Part shown: piece by piece, positions 8,571-17,175 of the stretch
Layout of the letters: each line of letters starts with the position of its first letter
Position numbering within the stretch: the first letter of the stretch is position 1
Source of the DNA: Streptomyces guryensis
Lineage (GTDB): Bacteria; Actinomycetota; Actinomycetes; Streptomycetales; Streptomycetaceae
Assembly: GCF_021261325.1 (NCBI RefSeq)
Contig: NZ_JAJSBI010000022.1
Location: forward strand, 117,659 to 181,658
Reading direction: 5' to 3'
Length of the DNA: 64,000 nt
The notes under the pieces: generated by a model
Database searches by the model: none
Told to the model about the DNA's origin: nothing
The model's input: only the letters and a program-made list of their open reading frames with translations
Program-made: the position numbers and the translations under genes

Positions 8571-9802
8571 GCCTTCGTCACCCCGCCGGGGCCCTCCTGC
8601 TCGGCGTGGGTCTGGGCCGCCCGCAGGTCCTCCAGCTCGTGCTGGGCCTCCAGCGCCTCCAGGCGGTCCGCCTCCAGCAGCTCGTGCACGGAGTTCATCA
8701 GTGTCTCCATGTCGACGACGCCCTCGTACTCGCCGCGCCGCCCGGTGACCGGGACCCGCCCCGCGTTGTCGGTCAGGACCGCCTCCAGGGCGTCCCGGAG
8801 CGTCGCGTCCCTGGTCACCGTGTCGCTCACCAGCGTGCCCGCCCGGGCGAGCGAGCCCCGCGCGCGCATGAGGTCGCCGCGCCTGAGCCACTTGTAGGGC
8901 CGGCCGCGCTTGTCGAGCAGCAGGATCTCGTCGGTCCCGCTGCCCCGGAGCCGGTTGAAGATCTCCTGGAGCGGGTCGTCCAGGGTGACGTTCGGGTAGT
9001 CGGTGATCTCCACGTCCCGTACGCGGGTGAGGTTCAGCCGCTTGAGCGCGGCCCCCGCGCCCACGAACCCGGACACGAAGTCGTCCGCGGGGTTGGTGAG
9101 GATCGCCTCCGGAGTGTCGAACTGGGCGATGTGCGAGCGTTCCCGCAGCACGGCGATGCGGTCGCCGAGCTTGATCGCCTCGTCGAAGTCGTGCGTGACG
9201 AACACGATCGTCTTGTGCAGCTCGTGCTGCAGTCTGATCAGCTCGTCCTGGAGATGGTCGCGGGTGATCGGGTCGACCGCACCGAACGGCTCGTCCATCA
9301 GCAGGACCGGCGGATCGGCGGCCAACGCCCTCGCCACGCCCACGCGTTGTTGCTGTCCGCCCGACAGCTGGCGCGGATAGCGGGCGCGGAACTCGCCCGG
9401 GTCGAGGCCGACGAGGTCGAGCAGTTCCTCGACCCGTGCCTTGATGCGCGCCTTGGGCCAGCCGATCATCTTCGGTACGAGGGCGATGTTCTGGGCGACG
9501 GTCATGTGCGGGAAGAGACCGGCCGACTGGATCGCATAGCCCACCTTGCGGCGCAGCTTGACCGGATCAATGTCGGTCACGTCCTCACCGTTGATCCGGA
9601 TGCGGCCACCGGTCGGCTCGATCAACCTGTTGATCATCTTGAGTGTCGTCGACTTGCCGCATCCGGACGGGCCGACGAAGATGACCAGCTCGCCCGCCTT
9701 GATCTCCATGTTGACGTTGTCGACGGCGGGGCCCGGATTGCCCGGGTACCGCTTGCTGAGGTTCTCCAGCTCGATCGTCGCCCCATGGGTGGCCTCAGGC
9801 AC
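8567..9802 (-). CDS. Glycine betaine/osmoprotectant ABC transporter, ATPase with CBS domains
   Basis: A 411-residue ATPase of the OpuCA/ProV family. The Walker A (GPSGCGKST), Q-loop, signature (LSGGQQQRVGVARA), Walker B (VLLMDEPFGAVD) and switch histidine (VFVTHDF) are all present. A C-terminal tandem CBS module (about residues 265-380) follows; in OpuA such domains sense ionic strength or c-di-AMP. It ends in a helical, glutamate-rich tail. Its start overlaps the upstream permease by 8 bp. Confidence 0.92.
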   Translation of the reverse strand: MPEATHGATIELENLSKRYPGNPGPAVDNVNMEIKAGELVIFVGPSGCGKSTTLKMINRLIEPTGGRIRINGEDVTDIDPVKLRRKVGYAIQSAGLFPHMTVAQNIALVPKMIGWPKARIKARVEELLDLVGLDPGEFRARYPRQLSGGQQQRVGVARALAADPPVLLMDEPFGAVDPITRDHLQDELIRLQHELHKTIVFVTHDFDEAIKLGDRIAVLRERSHIAQFDTPEAILTNPADDFVSGFVGAGAALKRLNLTRVRDVEITDYPNVTLDDPLQEIFNRLRGSGTDEILLLDKRGRPYKWLRRGDLMRARGSLARAGTLVSDTVTRDATLRDALEAVLTDNAGRVPVTGRRGEYEGVVDMETLMNSVHELLEADRLEALEAQHELEDLRAAQTHAEQEGPGGVTKA

Positions 9803-10442
9803 GGATCCCCCTCGGGATGGTCAGCCGTCCGATCAGGACGTACGCGGCGTCGAACAGCAGCGCGAGGACGATGATCCCGAGCGTGCCGGCGAGGACCTGG
9901 TTGAGCGCGTTCTTGCTGCCCAGTGAGCCGATGCCGCGGAAGATCTCGTTGCCCAGGCCGGGCCCGGAGGCGTAGGCCGCGATCGCGGCGATGCCCATCA
10001 GCATCTGCGTCGAGACCCGGATCCCGGTCAGGATCGGCGGCCACGCCAGCGGGAGTTCGACCCGCATCAGCCGCATCAGCCGGGACATCCCGATGCCCCG
10101 CGCCGCGTCCACCAGCGACGGGTCCACCCCGCGCAGTCCCACGATCGAGTTCCGCACGATCGGCAGCAGCCCGTACAGCGTCAGCGCGATCACCGTGGGC
10201 GGCACGCCCAGGCCCACCATCGGGATGAGCAGACCGATCATGGCCAGCGAGGGAATGGTCAGGATGGTCGAGGTGGTCACGGTCGCGAGGCTGCCCGCCC
10301 AGTCGCTGCGGTAGGTGACGATCCCGATCAGTACGCCGATCAGGGTCGCCACGACCATGCACTGGAACACGGCGCTGGCGTGCTGGTAGGCGTCGGTGAG
10401 CAGCTGCTGGTGCCGGTTGCCCAGGTACTCCCAGAAGCTCAT
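9795..10442 (-). CDS. Glycine betaine/osmoprotectant ABC transporter, permease (first gene)
   Basis: A 215-residue permease with five or six membrane segments and the EAA-type loop (SLVDAARGIGMSRLMRLMRVELP). Together with the permease further downstream it forms the heterodimeric channel, as in OpuCB/OpuCD. It is the first gene of the transporter operon and starts only 22 bp after the stop of the AsnC-type regulator gene, so partial read-through from that gene is possible. Confidence 0.9.
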   Translation of the reverse strand: MSFWEYLGNRHQQLLTDAYQHASAVFQCMVVATLIGVLIGIVTYRSDWAGSLATVTTSTILTIPSLAMIGLLIPMVGLGVPPTVIALTLYGLLPIVRNSIVGLRGVDPSLVDAARGIGMSRLMRLMRVELPLAWPPILTGIRVSTQMLMGIAAIAAYASGPGLGNEIFRGIGSLGSKNALNQVLAGTLGIIVLALLFDAAYVLIGRLTIPRGIRA

Positions 10443-10464
10443 ACGCGCTCACCCCGGCCGTCGG

Positions 10465-10944
10465 CTAGGTCCTCTCGGCGTCCGCCGCCGCCTGCTCCAC
10501 CAGCGGGATGATCCGCAGCGGGACGGGGTTCTCCATCACGATCGCGGTGGCGGCCCGGACGATGCCATCAAAACCGACAACCAGGTCGATGACCCGCTGG
10601 AGATCGGCGTTGGAGCGGGCCACCAGCCGGCACAGCATGTCCCCGCTGCCGGTGGTGGTGTGCAGCTCCAGCACCTCGGGCACGGTCGCCAAGTGCGCCC
10701 GGACGTCGGCTCCTTGGCCCTGCCGGATCTGGAGGGTGGCGAAGGCGGTGACGGGGTACCCGAGGGCGGCAGGGTCCACCTGCGGTCCGAACCCGCGGAT
10801 GACGCCATTCGACTGAAGGCGGTCCAGCCGCGCCTGCACCGTGCCGCGCGCCACGCCGAGCCGCCGGGACATCTCCAGCACCCCGATCCGCGGCTCCCGC
10901 GCCAGCAGCACGATGATCCGGCCGTCCAGATGGTCGATGGCCAC
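10465..10944 (-). CDS. Lrp/AsnC-family transcriptional regulator
   Basis: A 159-residue regulator with an N-terminal helix-turn-helix (LLAREPRIGVLEMSRRLGVARGTVQARL) and a C-terminal RAM ligand domain (TTTGSGDMLCRLVARSNADL). It is divergent from hppD, which suggests control of tyrosine catabolism by an aromatic amino acid or keto acid. It also lies immediately upstream of the betaine transporter in the same direction. The ATG at 10944 is preceded by GGGAGGC on the minus strand. Confidence 0.88.
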   Translation of the reverse strand: MAIDHLDGRIIVLLAREPRIGVLEMSRRLGVARGTVQARLDRLQSNGVIRGFGPQVDPAALGYPVTAFATLQIRQGQGADVRAHLATVPEVLELHTTTGSGDMLCRLVARSNADLQRVIDLVVGFDGIVRAATAIVMENPVPLRIIPLVEQAAADAERT

Positions 10945-11013
10945 AGCAGCCTCCCTGGTGTGGTGGTCATCCTGTACAGAAGCCCGGTGAATCCGGGCCC
11001 CCGACTGAACACA

Positions 11014-11024
11014 TTGCTCAGCAA
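11014..11024. promoter_or_regulatory. Palindrome in asnC-like/hppD spacer
   Basis: TTGCT-C-AGCAA is a perfect palindrome about 50 bp upstream of hppD, followed by an A-run and a second TTGCGCA half-site. Lrp/AsnC proteins bind such AT-flanked inverted repeats; the assignment is inference. Confidence 0.35.
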
Positions 11025-11072
11025 AAAAAGAAACTATTGCGCACCTTGCCGTATGAGGATGAGGCTGCCGCT

Positions 11073-12218
11073 ATGACGCAGACCACACACCACACTCCCG
11101 ACACCGCCCGGCAGGCCGACCCCTTCCCGGTCAAGGGAATGGACGCGGTCGTCTTCGCCGTGGGCAACGCCAAGCAGGCGGCGCACTACTACTCCACCGC
11201 CTTCGGCATGAGGCTGGTCGCCTACTCCGGGCCGGAGAACGGCAGCCGCGAGACCGCGAGCTACGTCCTCGAGAACGGCTCCGCCCGCTTCGTCCTCACC
11301 TCCGTCATCAAGCCCGCCACCACCTGGGGCCACTTCCTGGCCCGGCATGTGGCCGAGCACGGCGACGGGGTCGTCGACCTCGCCATCGAGGTCCCGGACG
11401 CCCGCCGCGCGTACGCCTACGCGATCGAGCACGGCGCGAAGAGCGTCGCCGAGCCGTACGAGCTGAAGGACGAGCACGGCACGGTCGTCCTCGCCGTGAT
11501 CGCCACCTACGGCGAGACCCGCCACACCCTCGTCGACCGCTCCGGCTACGACGGCCCCTACCTGCCCGGCTTCGTCACCGCCGCCCCCATGGTCGAACCG
11601 CCCGCCCAGCGCACCTTCCAGGCCGTCGACCACTGCGTGGGCAACGTCGAGCTCGGCAGGATGAACGAGTGGGTGGCCTTCTACAACAAGGTCATGGGCT
11701 TCACGAACATGAAGGAGTTCGTGGGCGACGACATCGCCACCGAGTACAGCGCGCTGATGTCGAAGGTCGTCGCCGACGGCACGCTCAAGGTCAAGTTCCC
11801 GATCAACGAGCCCGCCATCGCCAAGAAGAAGTCCCAGATCGACGAGTACCTGGAGTTCTACGGCGGCGCCGGCGTCCAGCACATCGCGCTCAACACGAAC
11901 GACATCGTGCAGACGGTACGGACGATGCGCGCGGCGGGCGTGGAGTTCCTGAACACCCCGGACTCGTACTACGACACCCTCGGCGAGTGGGTCGGCGACA
12001 CCCGCGTACCGATCGACACGCTGCGGGAGCTGAAGATCCTCGCCGACCGCGACGAGGACGGCTATCTGCTGCAGATCTTCACCAAGCCGGTCCAGGACCG
12101 TCCGACCGTCTTCTTCGAGATCATCGAGCGGCACGGCTCGATGGGCTTCGGCAAGGGCAACTTCAAGGCGCTGTTCGAGGCGATCGAGCGGGAGCAGGAG
12201 AAGCGCGGCAACCTCTGA
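11073..12218 (+). CDS. hppD: 4-Hydroxyphenylpyruvate dioxygenase
   Basis: A 381-residue non-haem Fe(II) dioxygenase converting 4-hydroxyphenylpyruvate to homogentisate in tyrosine catabolism. The iron ligands are His187 (AVDHCVG), His270 (VQHIALN) and Glu349 (FFEIIERHG), the same numbers known for S. avermitilis HPPD. The length matches the Streptomyces enzyme when ATG 11073 is used as start. The stop lies 13 bp before the first nitrile-hydratase-like gene, so all four genes may be one transcript. Confidence 0.95.
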   Translation: MTQTTHHTPDTARQADPFPVKGMDAVVFAVGNAKQAAHYYSTAFGMRLVAYSGPENGSRETASYVLENGSARFVLTSVIKPATTWGHFLARHVAEHGDGVVDLAIEVPDARRAYAYAIEHGAKSVAEPYELKDEHGTVVLAVIATYGETRHTLVDRSGYDGPYLPGFVTAAPMVEPPAQRTFQAVDHCVGNVELGRMNEWVAFYNKVMGFTNMKEFVGDDIATEYSALMSKVVADGTLKVKFPINEPAIAKKKSQIDEYLEFYGGAGVQHIALNTNDIVQTVRTMRAAGVEFLNTPDSYYDTLGEWVGDTRVPIDTLRELKILADRDEDGYLLQIFTKPVQDRPTVFFEIIERHGSMGFGKGNFKALFEAIEREQEKRGNL

Positions 12219-12231
12219 GTAGTCTGGCCGC

Positions 12232-12522
12232 ATGGCCAGGATCAACGACGTGGGCGGTACGGAGGGCTTCGGCGCCGTCGACATCACCGACGACGCCGAG
12301 CCCTTCCACGCGGACTGGGAGGCCCGTGTCGTCGGGCTCCTCGGCGCCCTGCGCGCGCAGGGGATCTTCAACACGAACGAGTTCCGGGACGCGATCGAGT
12401 CGATGCCGCCCAGGGAGTACCTGTCGGCGTCGTACTACGAGCGCTGGTTCGAGGCGATCTGCACCCTGCTCGAACGCAAGGGCGTGATCAAGCCGGGTGA
12501 GCTGGATGAGCTCGATGGCTGA
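12232..12522 (+). CDS. Nitrile hydratase beta-subunit N-terminal-half protein (split beta)
   Basis: A 96-residue protein matching the N-terminal half of nitrile hydratase beta: INDVGGTEGFG, then FHADWEARV, then EFRDAIESMPP and YLSASYYERW. It keeps the arginine in the EFR motif that in nitrile hydratase contacts the oxidized cysteines of alpha. Cobalt activators of the P14K type are also related to this half, so it could be a subunit or a chaperone. Three-gene sets of this layout occur in thiocyanate hydrolase and in toyocamycin nitrile hydratase. It overlaps the next gene by 8 bp. Confidence 0.8.
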   Translation: MARINDVGGTEGFGAVDITDDAEPFHADWEARVVGLLGALRAQGIFNTNEFRDAIESMPPREYLSASYYERWFEAICTLLERKGVIKPGELDELDG

Positions 12523-12811
12523 CGGCGACCGCTTCCCGCCGGGCACGCGTGTGCGCACCTTCCACCACGACCCGCCGCACCACACCCGCCTGCCGCGGTA
12601 CGCGCGCGGCAAGCGGGGCGTCGTCGTCGAGCCGGAGGGGCGGGCGGAACTGGCCGACGTCAGCGCGCAGGGACGCGGGGACGCGCCGGTCGAGCAGGTG
12701 TACGCGGTCCGGTTCGCGGCCCGTGACCTGTGGGGCGAGGGCGACCACCACGTCGTACTGGACCTGTGGGAAAGCTACTTGGAAGCGGACGAAGAAGGTG
12801 CGGCCCGATGA
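12515..12811 (+). CDS. Nitrile hydratase beta-subunit C-terminal-half protein (SH3-like)
   Basis: A 98-residue protein matching the SH3-like C-terminal half of nitrile hydratase beta: FPPGTRVRTFH, HHTRLPRYARGKRGVVV, YAVRFAARDLWG and DLWESYLE. It retains the TRLPRYxRG motif that contacts the metal site. The start is set at ATG 12515; ATG 12506 and GTG 12497 are in frame upstream. Its stop overlaps the alpha-like gene by 4 bp (ATGA). Confidence 0.8.
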   Translation: MADGDRFPPGTRVRTFHHDPPHHTRLPRYARGKRGVVVEPEGRAELADVSAQGRGDAPVEQVYAVRFAARDLWGEGDHHVVLDLWESYLEADEEGAAR

Positions 12812-13389
12812 GCGGTGACCACTCCGACGCGACGATCGCGCGGCGGGTACGACGCCTGGAGACCCTGCTGGAGGACAAGGGCGTCCTGTCCGGTGCCCGG
12901 CTGGACGAGATCATCGACGCGTCCCTGACCGGCGCCTCGCCCGCGAACGGCGCGCGGGTCGTCGCGCGCGCCTGGACCGACGCCGACTTCAGGGCGCGGC
13001 TGCTGGCGGACGGCACCGCGGCCGTCCGTGAACTCGGCTTCATGGAGGGCTCGTACCAGCGCCTGCGGGTCGTCGAGAACACGGACACGACCCACAACGT
13101 CATCGTCTGCACCCTCTGCTCCTGCTACCCGCTGCGCCTGCTCGGCCCGTCCCCCAGCTGGTACAAGTCCGAGGCCTACCGCTCCCGCGTGGTCCGCGAA
13201 CCCCGGGCCGTACTGGCCGAGTTCGGCCTCGAACTGCCCGCCGGCACAGAGATCACGGTGTGGGACTCCAGCGCGGAGACGCGCTACATGGTCCTGCCCC
13301 GCCGCCCGGAGGACACGGACGACCTGGGCGAGGAACAACTCGCGGCCCTCGTCACCCGCAACGCACTGATCGGAACGGCGGCCGTCTGA
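12808..13389 (+). CDS. Cobalt-type nitrile hydratase alpha / thiocyanate hydrolase gamma subunit
   Basis: A 193-residue catalytic subunit. The metal-binding motif C101-T-L-C104-S-C106 is complete; threonine after the first cysteine marks the cobalt type. Around it are ENTDTTHNVIVC, PSWYKSEAYRSRVV and VWDSSAETRYMVLP, all family positions. After the motif it reads YPLRLLG rather than the YPWP of classical nitrile hydratases, which leaves thiocyanate hydrolase or a specialised nitrile hydratase open. No amidase or aldoxime dehydratase is adjacent. Confidence 0.85.
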   Translation: MSGDHSDATIARRVRRLETLLEDKGVLSGARLDEIIDASLTGASPANGARVVARAWTDADFRARLLADGTAAVRELGFMEGSYQRLRVVENTDTTHNVIVCTLCSCYPLRLLGPSPSWYKSEAYRSRVVREPRAVLAEFGLELPAGTEITVWDSSAETRYMVLPRRPEDTDDLGEEQLAALVTRNALIGTAAV

Positions 13390-13447
13390 CCGTTCCGGAT
13401 GTCCTGGCGCCCTCGGTGAAGTCCAGTGCGGCGCGCCGGCCTCCCCC

Positions 13448-13527
13448 GGGGGCGCGGGCCGAATCGATGTGCGGCTCCGCCGCGTGGGCGCGACCAGCCA
13501 CAACGACGCCGCAGACGAACGACGACC
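13448..13527. repeat. Dispersed intergenic repeat, copy 1
   Basis: The core TGCGGCTCCGCCGCG followed by GCGACCAGCCACAACG lies between the convergent nitrile hydratase and TPR genes. Three more copies of the same pattern occur in the window (near 19.4, 23.0 and 51.1 kb). GCGGC/GCCGC parts can form a hairpin. Confidence 0.75.
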
Positions 13528-13552
13528 CAACGCGGCACAACCCGCCAAGCGC

Positions 13553-14995
13553 CTACTCGTCCCCGGCGCTCGGGCCGCCCGCCGGCAGCGGCTCGTCCGG
13601 TGGGTCACCCAGCGCCGCCAGCGCCTGTTTCGCCAGCGGCACCCTGAGCGGCGAGAAGTACGGATTGATCCGCAGCGCCTCCTGCAGATGCCGCCGCGCG
13701 GGCCACGCCAGCTCCAGCTCCTGCTCGATCATGCCCCGGTGGTACGCGTACAGCGCACTGCGTACGGCGCCCCCGTGCGCCCTGTCCGTCGCCGCCATGG
13801 CGAACTTCAGCGCCCCCTTGTCGTCCCCGGCCATGTGCAGCGCCCACCCCAGCGCATCCGCCACCTCGGTCCCCGGCTGCCGCCCCCACTCGGCGCGCAG
13901 CAGCCGCACGGCCACCCGCGGATCCCCGTGGTCCGCCTCGAAGACACCGAGCACCAGGTCGTCGTCCACGCCGCCCGCCACCTCGTCCTGCACCCGGGTG
14001 CCCAGCACGTCGTACTCCGCCCGGGCGGCCTCCGCCATCCCCAGCGACTCGTACAACTCGCCCAGTTCCAGGGCGTATTGGGGGCAGGGCTGCTTGTCGA
14101 GCGCCACCCGGTAGGCGTTCAGCGCCTCCGTCGTCCGGCCCAGTGCCGTCAGCGTCCGGCCCTCGCCGGCCTGCGCGGCCCGCTGGTCGGGGTCGAGCCG
14201 CACCGCCGCCTGGAAGCGCCTGAGCGCCTCCTCCAGATCCCCACGCTCGAAGGCCAGCTGCCCGGACCGCTCCAGCCAGGCCGCCTGCTCGGCCGGTGTG
14301 CCCGCTGCCGCCGCCGCGTCGGACAGGGCGGCCGCGGCGTCCTCGCGCCAGCCCCGGTCGCGGTAGAGGGCCGCGGCCCGCGCCCGCACCACGGCCGCCC
14401 CGGGGTGCAGCTCCAGCAGCCGGTCCAGCGTCTTCTTGGCCGCCTTGTAGTCGCCGAGCCCGGTGTAGGCGTCCATCAGCAGCGGATACGTCGTCCACCG
14501 TTTCGGCCGGAGCTTCAGCGCCGCCTGGCCCCAGGTCCGCGCGGATCGGAAGTCCCGGCGGGCGTCGGCCAGCGCCGCCATGCCGTCCAACGCCGCCGCG
14601 TTCCCCTTCTCCCGGACCTTCAGCGAGGTCCGCAGCGCATTCTCGGCCCGCGGATAGTTCGTCGCGTCCGCCGTGCGCCGCCCCTGTTCGACGTAGGCCG
14701 TCCCGAGCACCGCCCACGACTGCGCGTCCTCGGGGTGCGCCCGCACCCGGGCCTCACGCCCTGCGATCAGCATCGCCAGGTCGGGCAGCGCGGCCGGCAC
14801 CCCGGCGGTGACCGCCGTCAGCGCCTGCGCCCCGGGTGCCGGCGCGGGCGCCACCGGCCGGGGTGCCGCCGCCCGCTCCCAGGGCCACACCGCCAGCGCC
14901 CCGCCGAGCACGGCGCACCCCGCGACGGCGGTGATCAGCACCCGCCGGACCAGACGCGGGCGGCGGCCCTCCGCTTGCTCATCCATGGCGATCAC
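13553..14995 (-). CDS. Membrane-anchored TPR-repeat protein
   Basis: A 480-residue protein with an N-terminal membrane anchor (about residues 15-35) and a Pro/Ala linker. A solenoid of tetratricopeptide-like repeats follows, for example AQSWAVLGTAYVEQGR, AAWLERSGQLAFERGDLEEAL and PQYALELGELYESLGMAEAA. The domain should face outside and mediate protein contacts. No enzymatic motif is seen. GTG 14995 is used as start; ATG 14986 is an alternative. The gene is convergent with the nitrile hydratase set. Confidence 0.8.
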   Translation of the reverse strand: MIAMDEQAEGRRPRLVRRVLITAVAGCAVLGGALAVWPWERAAAPRPVAPAPAPGAQALTAVTAGVPAALPDLAMLIAGREARVRAHPEDAQSWAVLGTAYVEQGRRTADATNYPRAENALRTSLKVREKGNAAALDGMAALADARRDFRSARTWGQAALKLRPKRWTTYPLLMDAYTGLGDYKAAKKTLDRLLELHPGAAVVRARAAALYRDRGWREDAAAALSDAAAAAGTPAEQAAWLERSGQLAFERGDLEEALRRFQAAVRLDPDQRAAQAGEGRTLTALGRTTEALNAYRVALDKQPCPQYALELGELYESLGMAEAARAEYDVLGTRVQDEVAGGVDDDLVLGVFEADHGDPRVAVRLLRAEWGRQPGTEVADALGWALHMAGDDKGALKFAMAATDRAHGGAVRSALYAYHRGMIEQELELAWPARRHLQEALRINPYFSPLRVPLAKQALAALGDPPDEPLPAGGPSAGDE

Positions 14996-15093
14996 TGTGC
15001 GTCATTGCCGTCAATACGACGAGCACATCCCGGCATACGTCCAGTGCAGTGGACGGGGTTCACACCGATGGCCGCGGGTGCGACGCTGTGATC

Positions 15094-16503
15094 ATGAGCC
15101 GTATCGAAGCGCGTCGCGATGAAGACTCCGCAGAGACCGGAAACCTCGTCGACCGGCTCCTGACCGGTCTGCCCGCCGAGGCCGTCCTGACCGACCCGGA
15201 CGTGACGGCCTCGTACGCCAACGACATGGCCAGCTTCTGCCCGGCCGGCACCCCGGCGGTGGTCGTGCTGCCCCGCACGGTCGAGGAAGTCCAGCACGTC
15301 ATGCGCATCGCCACCGAGCTGCGCGTCCCGGTCGTCCCGCAGGGCGCCCGCACGGGCCTGTCGGGCGGAGCCAACGCCTCCGACGGCTGCATCGCGCTGT
15401 CCCTGACCAAGATGGACCGCATCCTGGAGATCAATCCCGTCGACCGCATCGCCGTGGTCGAGCCGGGCGTCATCAACGCGACGCTCTCCCGCGCGGTCGG
15501 CGAACACGGCCTGTACTACCCGCCGGACCCGTCCAGCTGGGAGATGTGCACGATCGGCGGCAACATCGGGACGGCCTCGGGCGGTCTGTGCTGTGTGAAG
15601 TACGGGGTCACGGCCGAGTACGTGCTCGGTCTGGAGGTGGTCCTGGCGGACGGGCGGCTCATGTCCACCGGCCGCCGTACGGCCAAGGGCGTCGCCGGTT
15701 ACGACCTCACCCGGCTCTTCGTCGGCTCCGAGGGCTCGCTCGGCATCGTCGTACGGGCGATCCTGGCGCTCAGGCCGCAGCCGCCTCAGCAGCTGGTGCT
15801 GGCGGCCGAGTTCGCGTCCGGCGCCGCCGCCTGCGACGCGGTGTGCCGGATCATGGAGGGCGGCCACGTACCGTCGCTGCTCGAACTCATGGACCGTACG
15901 ACGGTCAAGGCGGTCAACGACCTGGCGCACATGGGCCTCCCGGAGACCACGGAGGCCCTGCTCCTGGCGGCCTTCGACACCCCTGACCCCGCCTTTGACC
16001 TCGCCGCCCTCGGCGCGCTGTGCGAGGCGGCCGGCGCCACCCAGGTGGTACCGGCCGACGACTTCGCCGAGTCCGAACTCCTGCTCCAGGCGCGGCGGTT
16101 GTCGCTCACCGCGCTCGAAGCCGTCAGCGGTACGACGATGATCGACGACGTGTGCGTGCCCCGGTCCAGGCTCGGCGAGATGCTCGAAGGCACCGAGCGG
16201 ATCGCCGAGAAGTACCAGCTCACCATCGGGGTGGTCGCGCACGCCGGTGACGGCAACACCCATCCGACGGTCTGCTTCGACGCCGCCGACCCCGACGAGT
16301 CCCGGCGCGCCCGCGAGTCCTTCGACGAGATCATGGCCCTCGGCCTGGAACTCGGCGGCACGATCACCGGCGAGCACGGCGTGGGGGTCCTGAAGAAGGA
16401 GTGGCTGGCGCGCGAGATCGGCCCGGTGGGCGTGGAGATGCAGCGGGCGGTCAAGCAGGTCTTCGACCCGCTGGGCATCCTGAACCCGGGCAAGCTGTTC
16501 TGA
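15094..16503 (+). CDS. FAD-linked oxidase, glycolate oxidase GlcD-like
   Basis: A 469-residue flavoprotein of the VAO/GlcD type that oxidises a 2-hydroxy acid. The FAD_binding_4 domain spans about residues 40-215, with VPQGARTGLSGGANASDG and IGGNIGTASGGLCCVKYG. The C-terminal FAD-oxidase domain carries HAGDGNTHPTVCFD and GTITGEHGVGVLKKEWL. No GlcE or GlcF partner is next to it, so it may be a D-lactate or 2-hydroxyglutarate type stand-alone enzyme. Start ATG 15094; GTG 15088 is two codons upstream. Confidence 0.88.
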   Translation: MSRIEARRDEDSAETGNLVDRLLTGLPAEAVLTDPDVTASYANDMASFCPAGTPAVVVLPRTVEEVQHVMRIATELRVPVVPQGARTGLSGGANASDGCIALSLTKMDRILEINPVDRIAVVEPGVINATLSRAVGEHGLYYPPDPSSWEMCTIGGNIGTASGGLCCVKYGVTAEYVLGLEVVLADGRLMSTGRRTAKGVAGYDLTRLFVGSEGSLGIVVRAILALRPQPPQQLVLAAEFASGAAACDAVCRIMEGGHVPSLLELMDRTTVKAVNDLAHMGLPETTEALLLAAFDTPDPAFDLAALGALCEAAGATQVVPADDFAESELLLQARRLSLTALEAVSGTTMIDDVCVPRSRLGEMLEGTERIAEKYQLTIGVVAHAGDGNTHPTVCFDAADPDESRRARESFDEIMALGLELGGTITGEHGVGVLKKEWLAREIGPVGVEMQRAVKQVFDPLGILNPGKLF

Positions 16504-16519
16504 TCCGGCCCTGCCGGTG

Positions 16520-16933
16520 TCACCGGGCGAGCAGCTGGTCGAGCGCGTCGTCGATCCCGAGCTGCTCGCCCTCAGTCCCCGGGGGCACCACCCGCAGCGT
16601 CCGCTCCAGCCAGGCCGACACCTGGGCGGCCGGTGCCTCCAGCAGGGCGTCACCGTCGGGTGAACTCAGCGCCATCAGAACGACGCTGCGGCCCTCCGAC
16701 TTGGTCGGCCACACCCGCACGTCCCCGTGCCCGCAGGCCCGGAACACACCCTCCACCAGGAGGTCGCGGGAGAACGTCCAGTACACGGGGTTCTCGGAGT
16801 TGGTGTGGAAGGTGATGTGGACGGCGTACGGGTCGTCGGTGCGGTAGCTCAGCCGGGCCGGCACCGGAATTCTGCGCTCCGGGGACAGGACGAGCTTGAG
16901 CTCCAGTTCGCGCTCCACCACGGTGTAGTGCAT
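16520..16933 (-). CDS. ssgG: SsgA-like sporulation/cell-division protein (SALP), probably SsgG
   Basis: A 137-residue member of the SsgA-like family found only in sporulating actinomycetes, which governs septum-site selection and spore-wall steps. Family features are VPARLSYRTDDPYAVHITFH, the tryptophan in NPVYWTFSRDLL and the VWPTKSEGRSVVLMALSSPDGDALLEAPA block. In S. coelicolor ssgG lies close to hppD, so the symbol is assigned partly by position. ATG 16933 follows GAGAGGAAC. An inverted repeat lies 26 bp upstream. Confidence 0.85.
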   Translation of the reverse strand: MHYTVVERELELKLVLSPERRIPVPARLSYRTDDPYAVHITFHTNSENPVYWTFSRDLLVEGVFRACGHGDVRVWPTKSEGRSVVLMALSSPDGDALLEAPAAQVSAWLERTLRVVPPGTEGEQLGIDDALDQLLAR

Positions 16934-16958
16934 GTCGTGCGGTTCCTCTCTCGGGCAG

Positions 16959-16990
16959 GTGTACGGGGCCCTGCGGGTGGGCCCGTACAC
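16959..16990. promoter_or_regulatory. Inverted repeat upstream of ssgG
   Basis: GTGTACGGGGCCC and GGGCCCGTACAC form a 12-bp inverted repeat (one bulge) immediately upstream of the ssgG-like gene. It could be an operator or a hairpin in the leader. The remaining spacer to 17175 holds no gene. Confidence 0.4.
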
Positions 16991-17175
16991 GTGGAGAGCG
17001 GAGAGAGGCGCGAGCATTACGCGGGTTCGGAGAATTTTTTTCGGAACGTGTGTGGACGGTGCACGGCATTGCCCGGAAAGGGGCGGGACCCGCGGGACTG
17101 TCGGTGGGGGTTGCGCGGGTCTGATAGATGTGGAGGCCTCTATATTGACCCCCGAGCAGATACGGGACGACGGAC

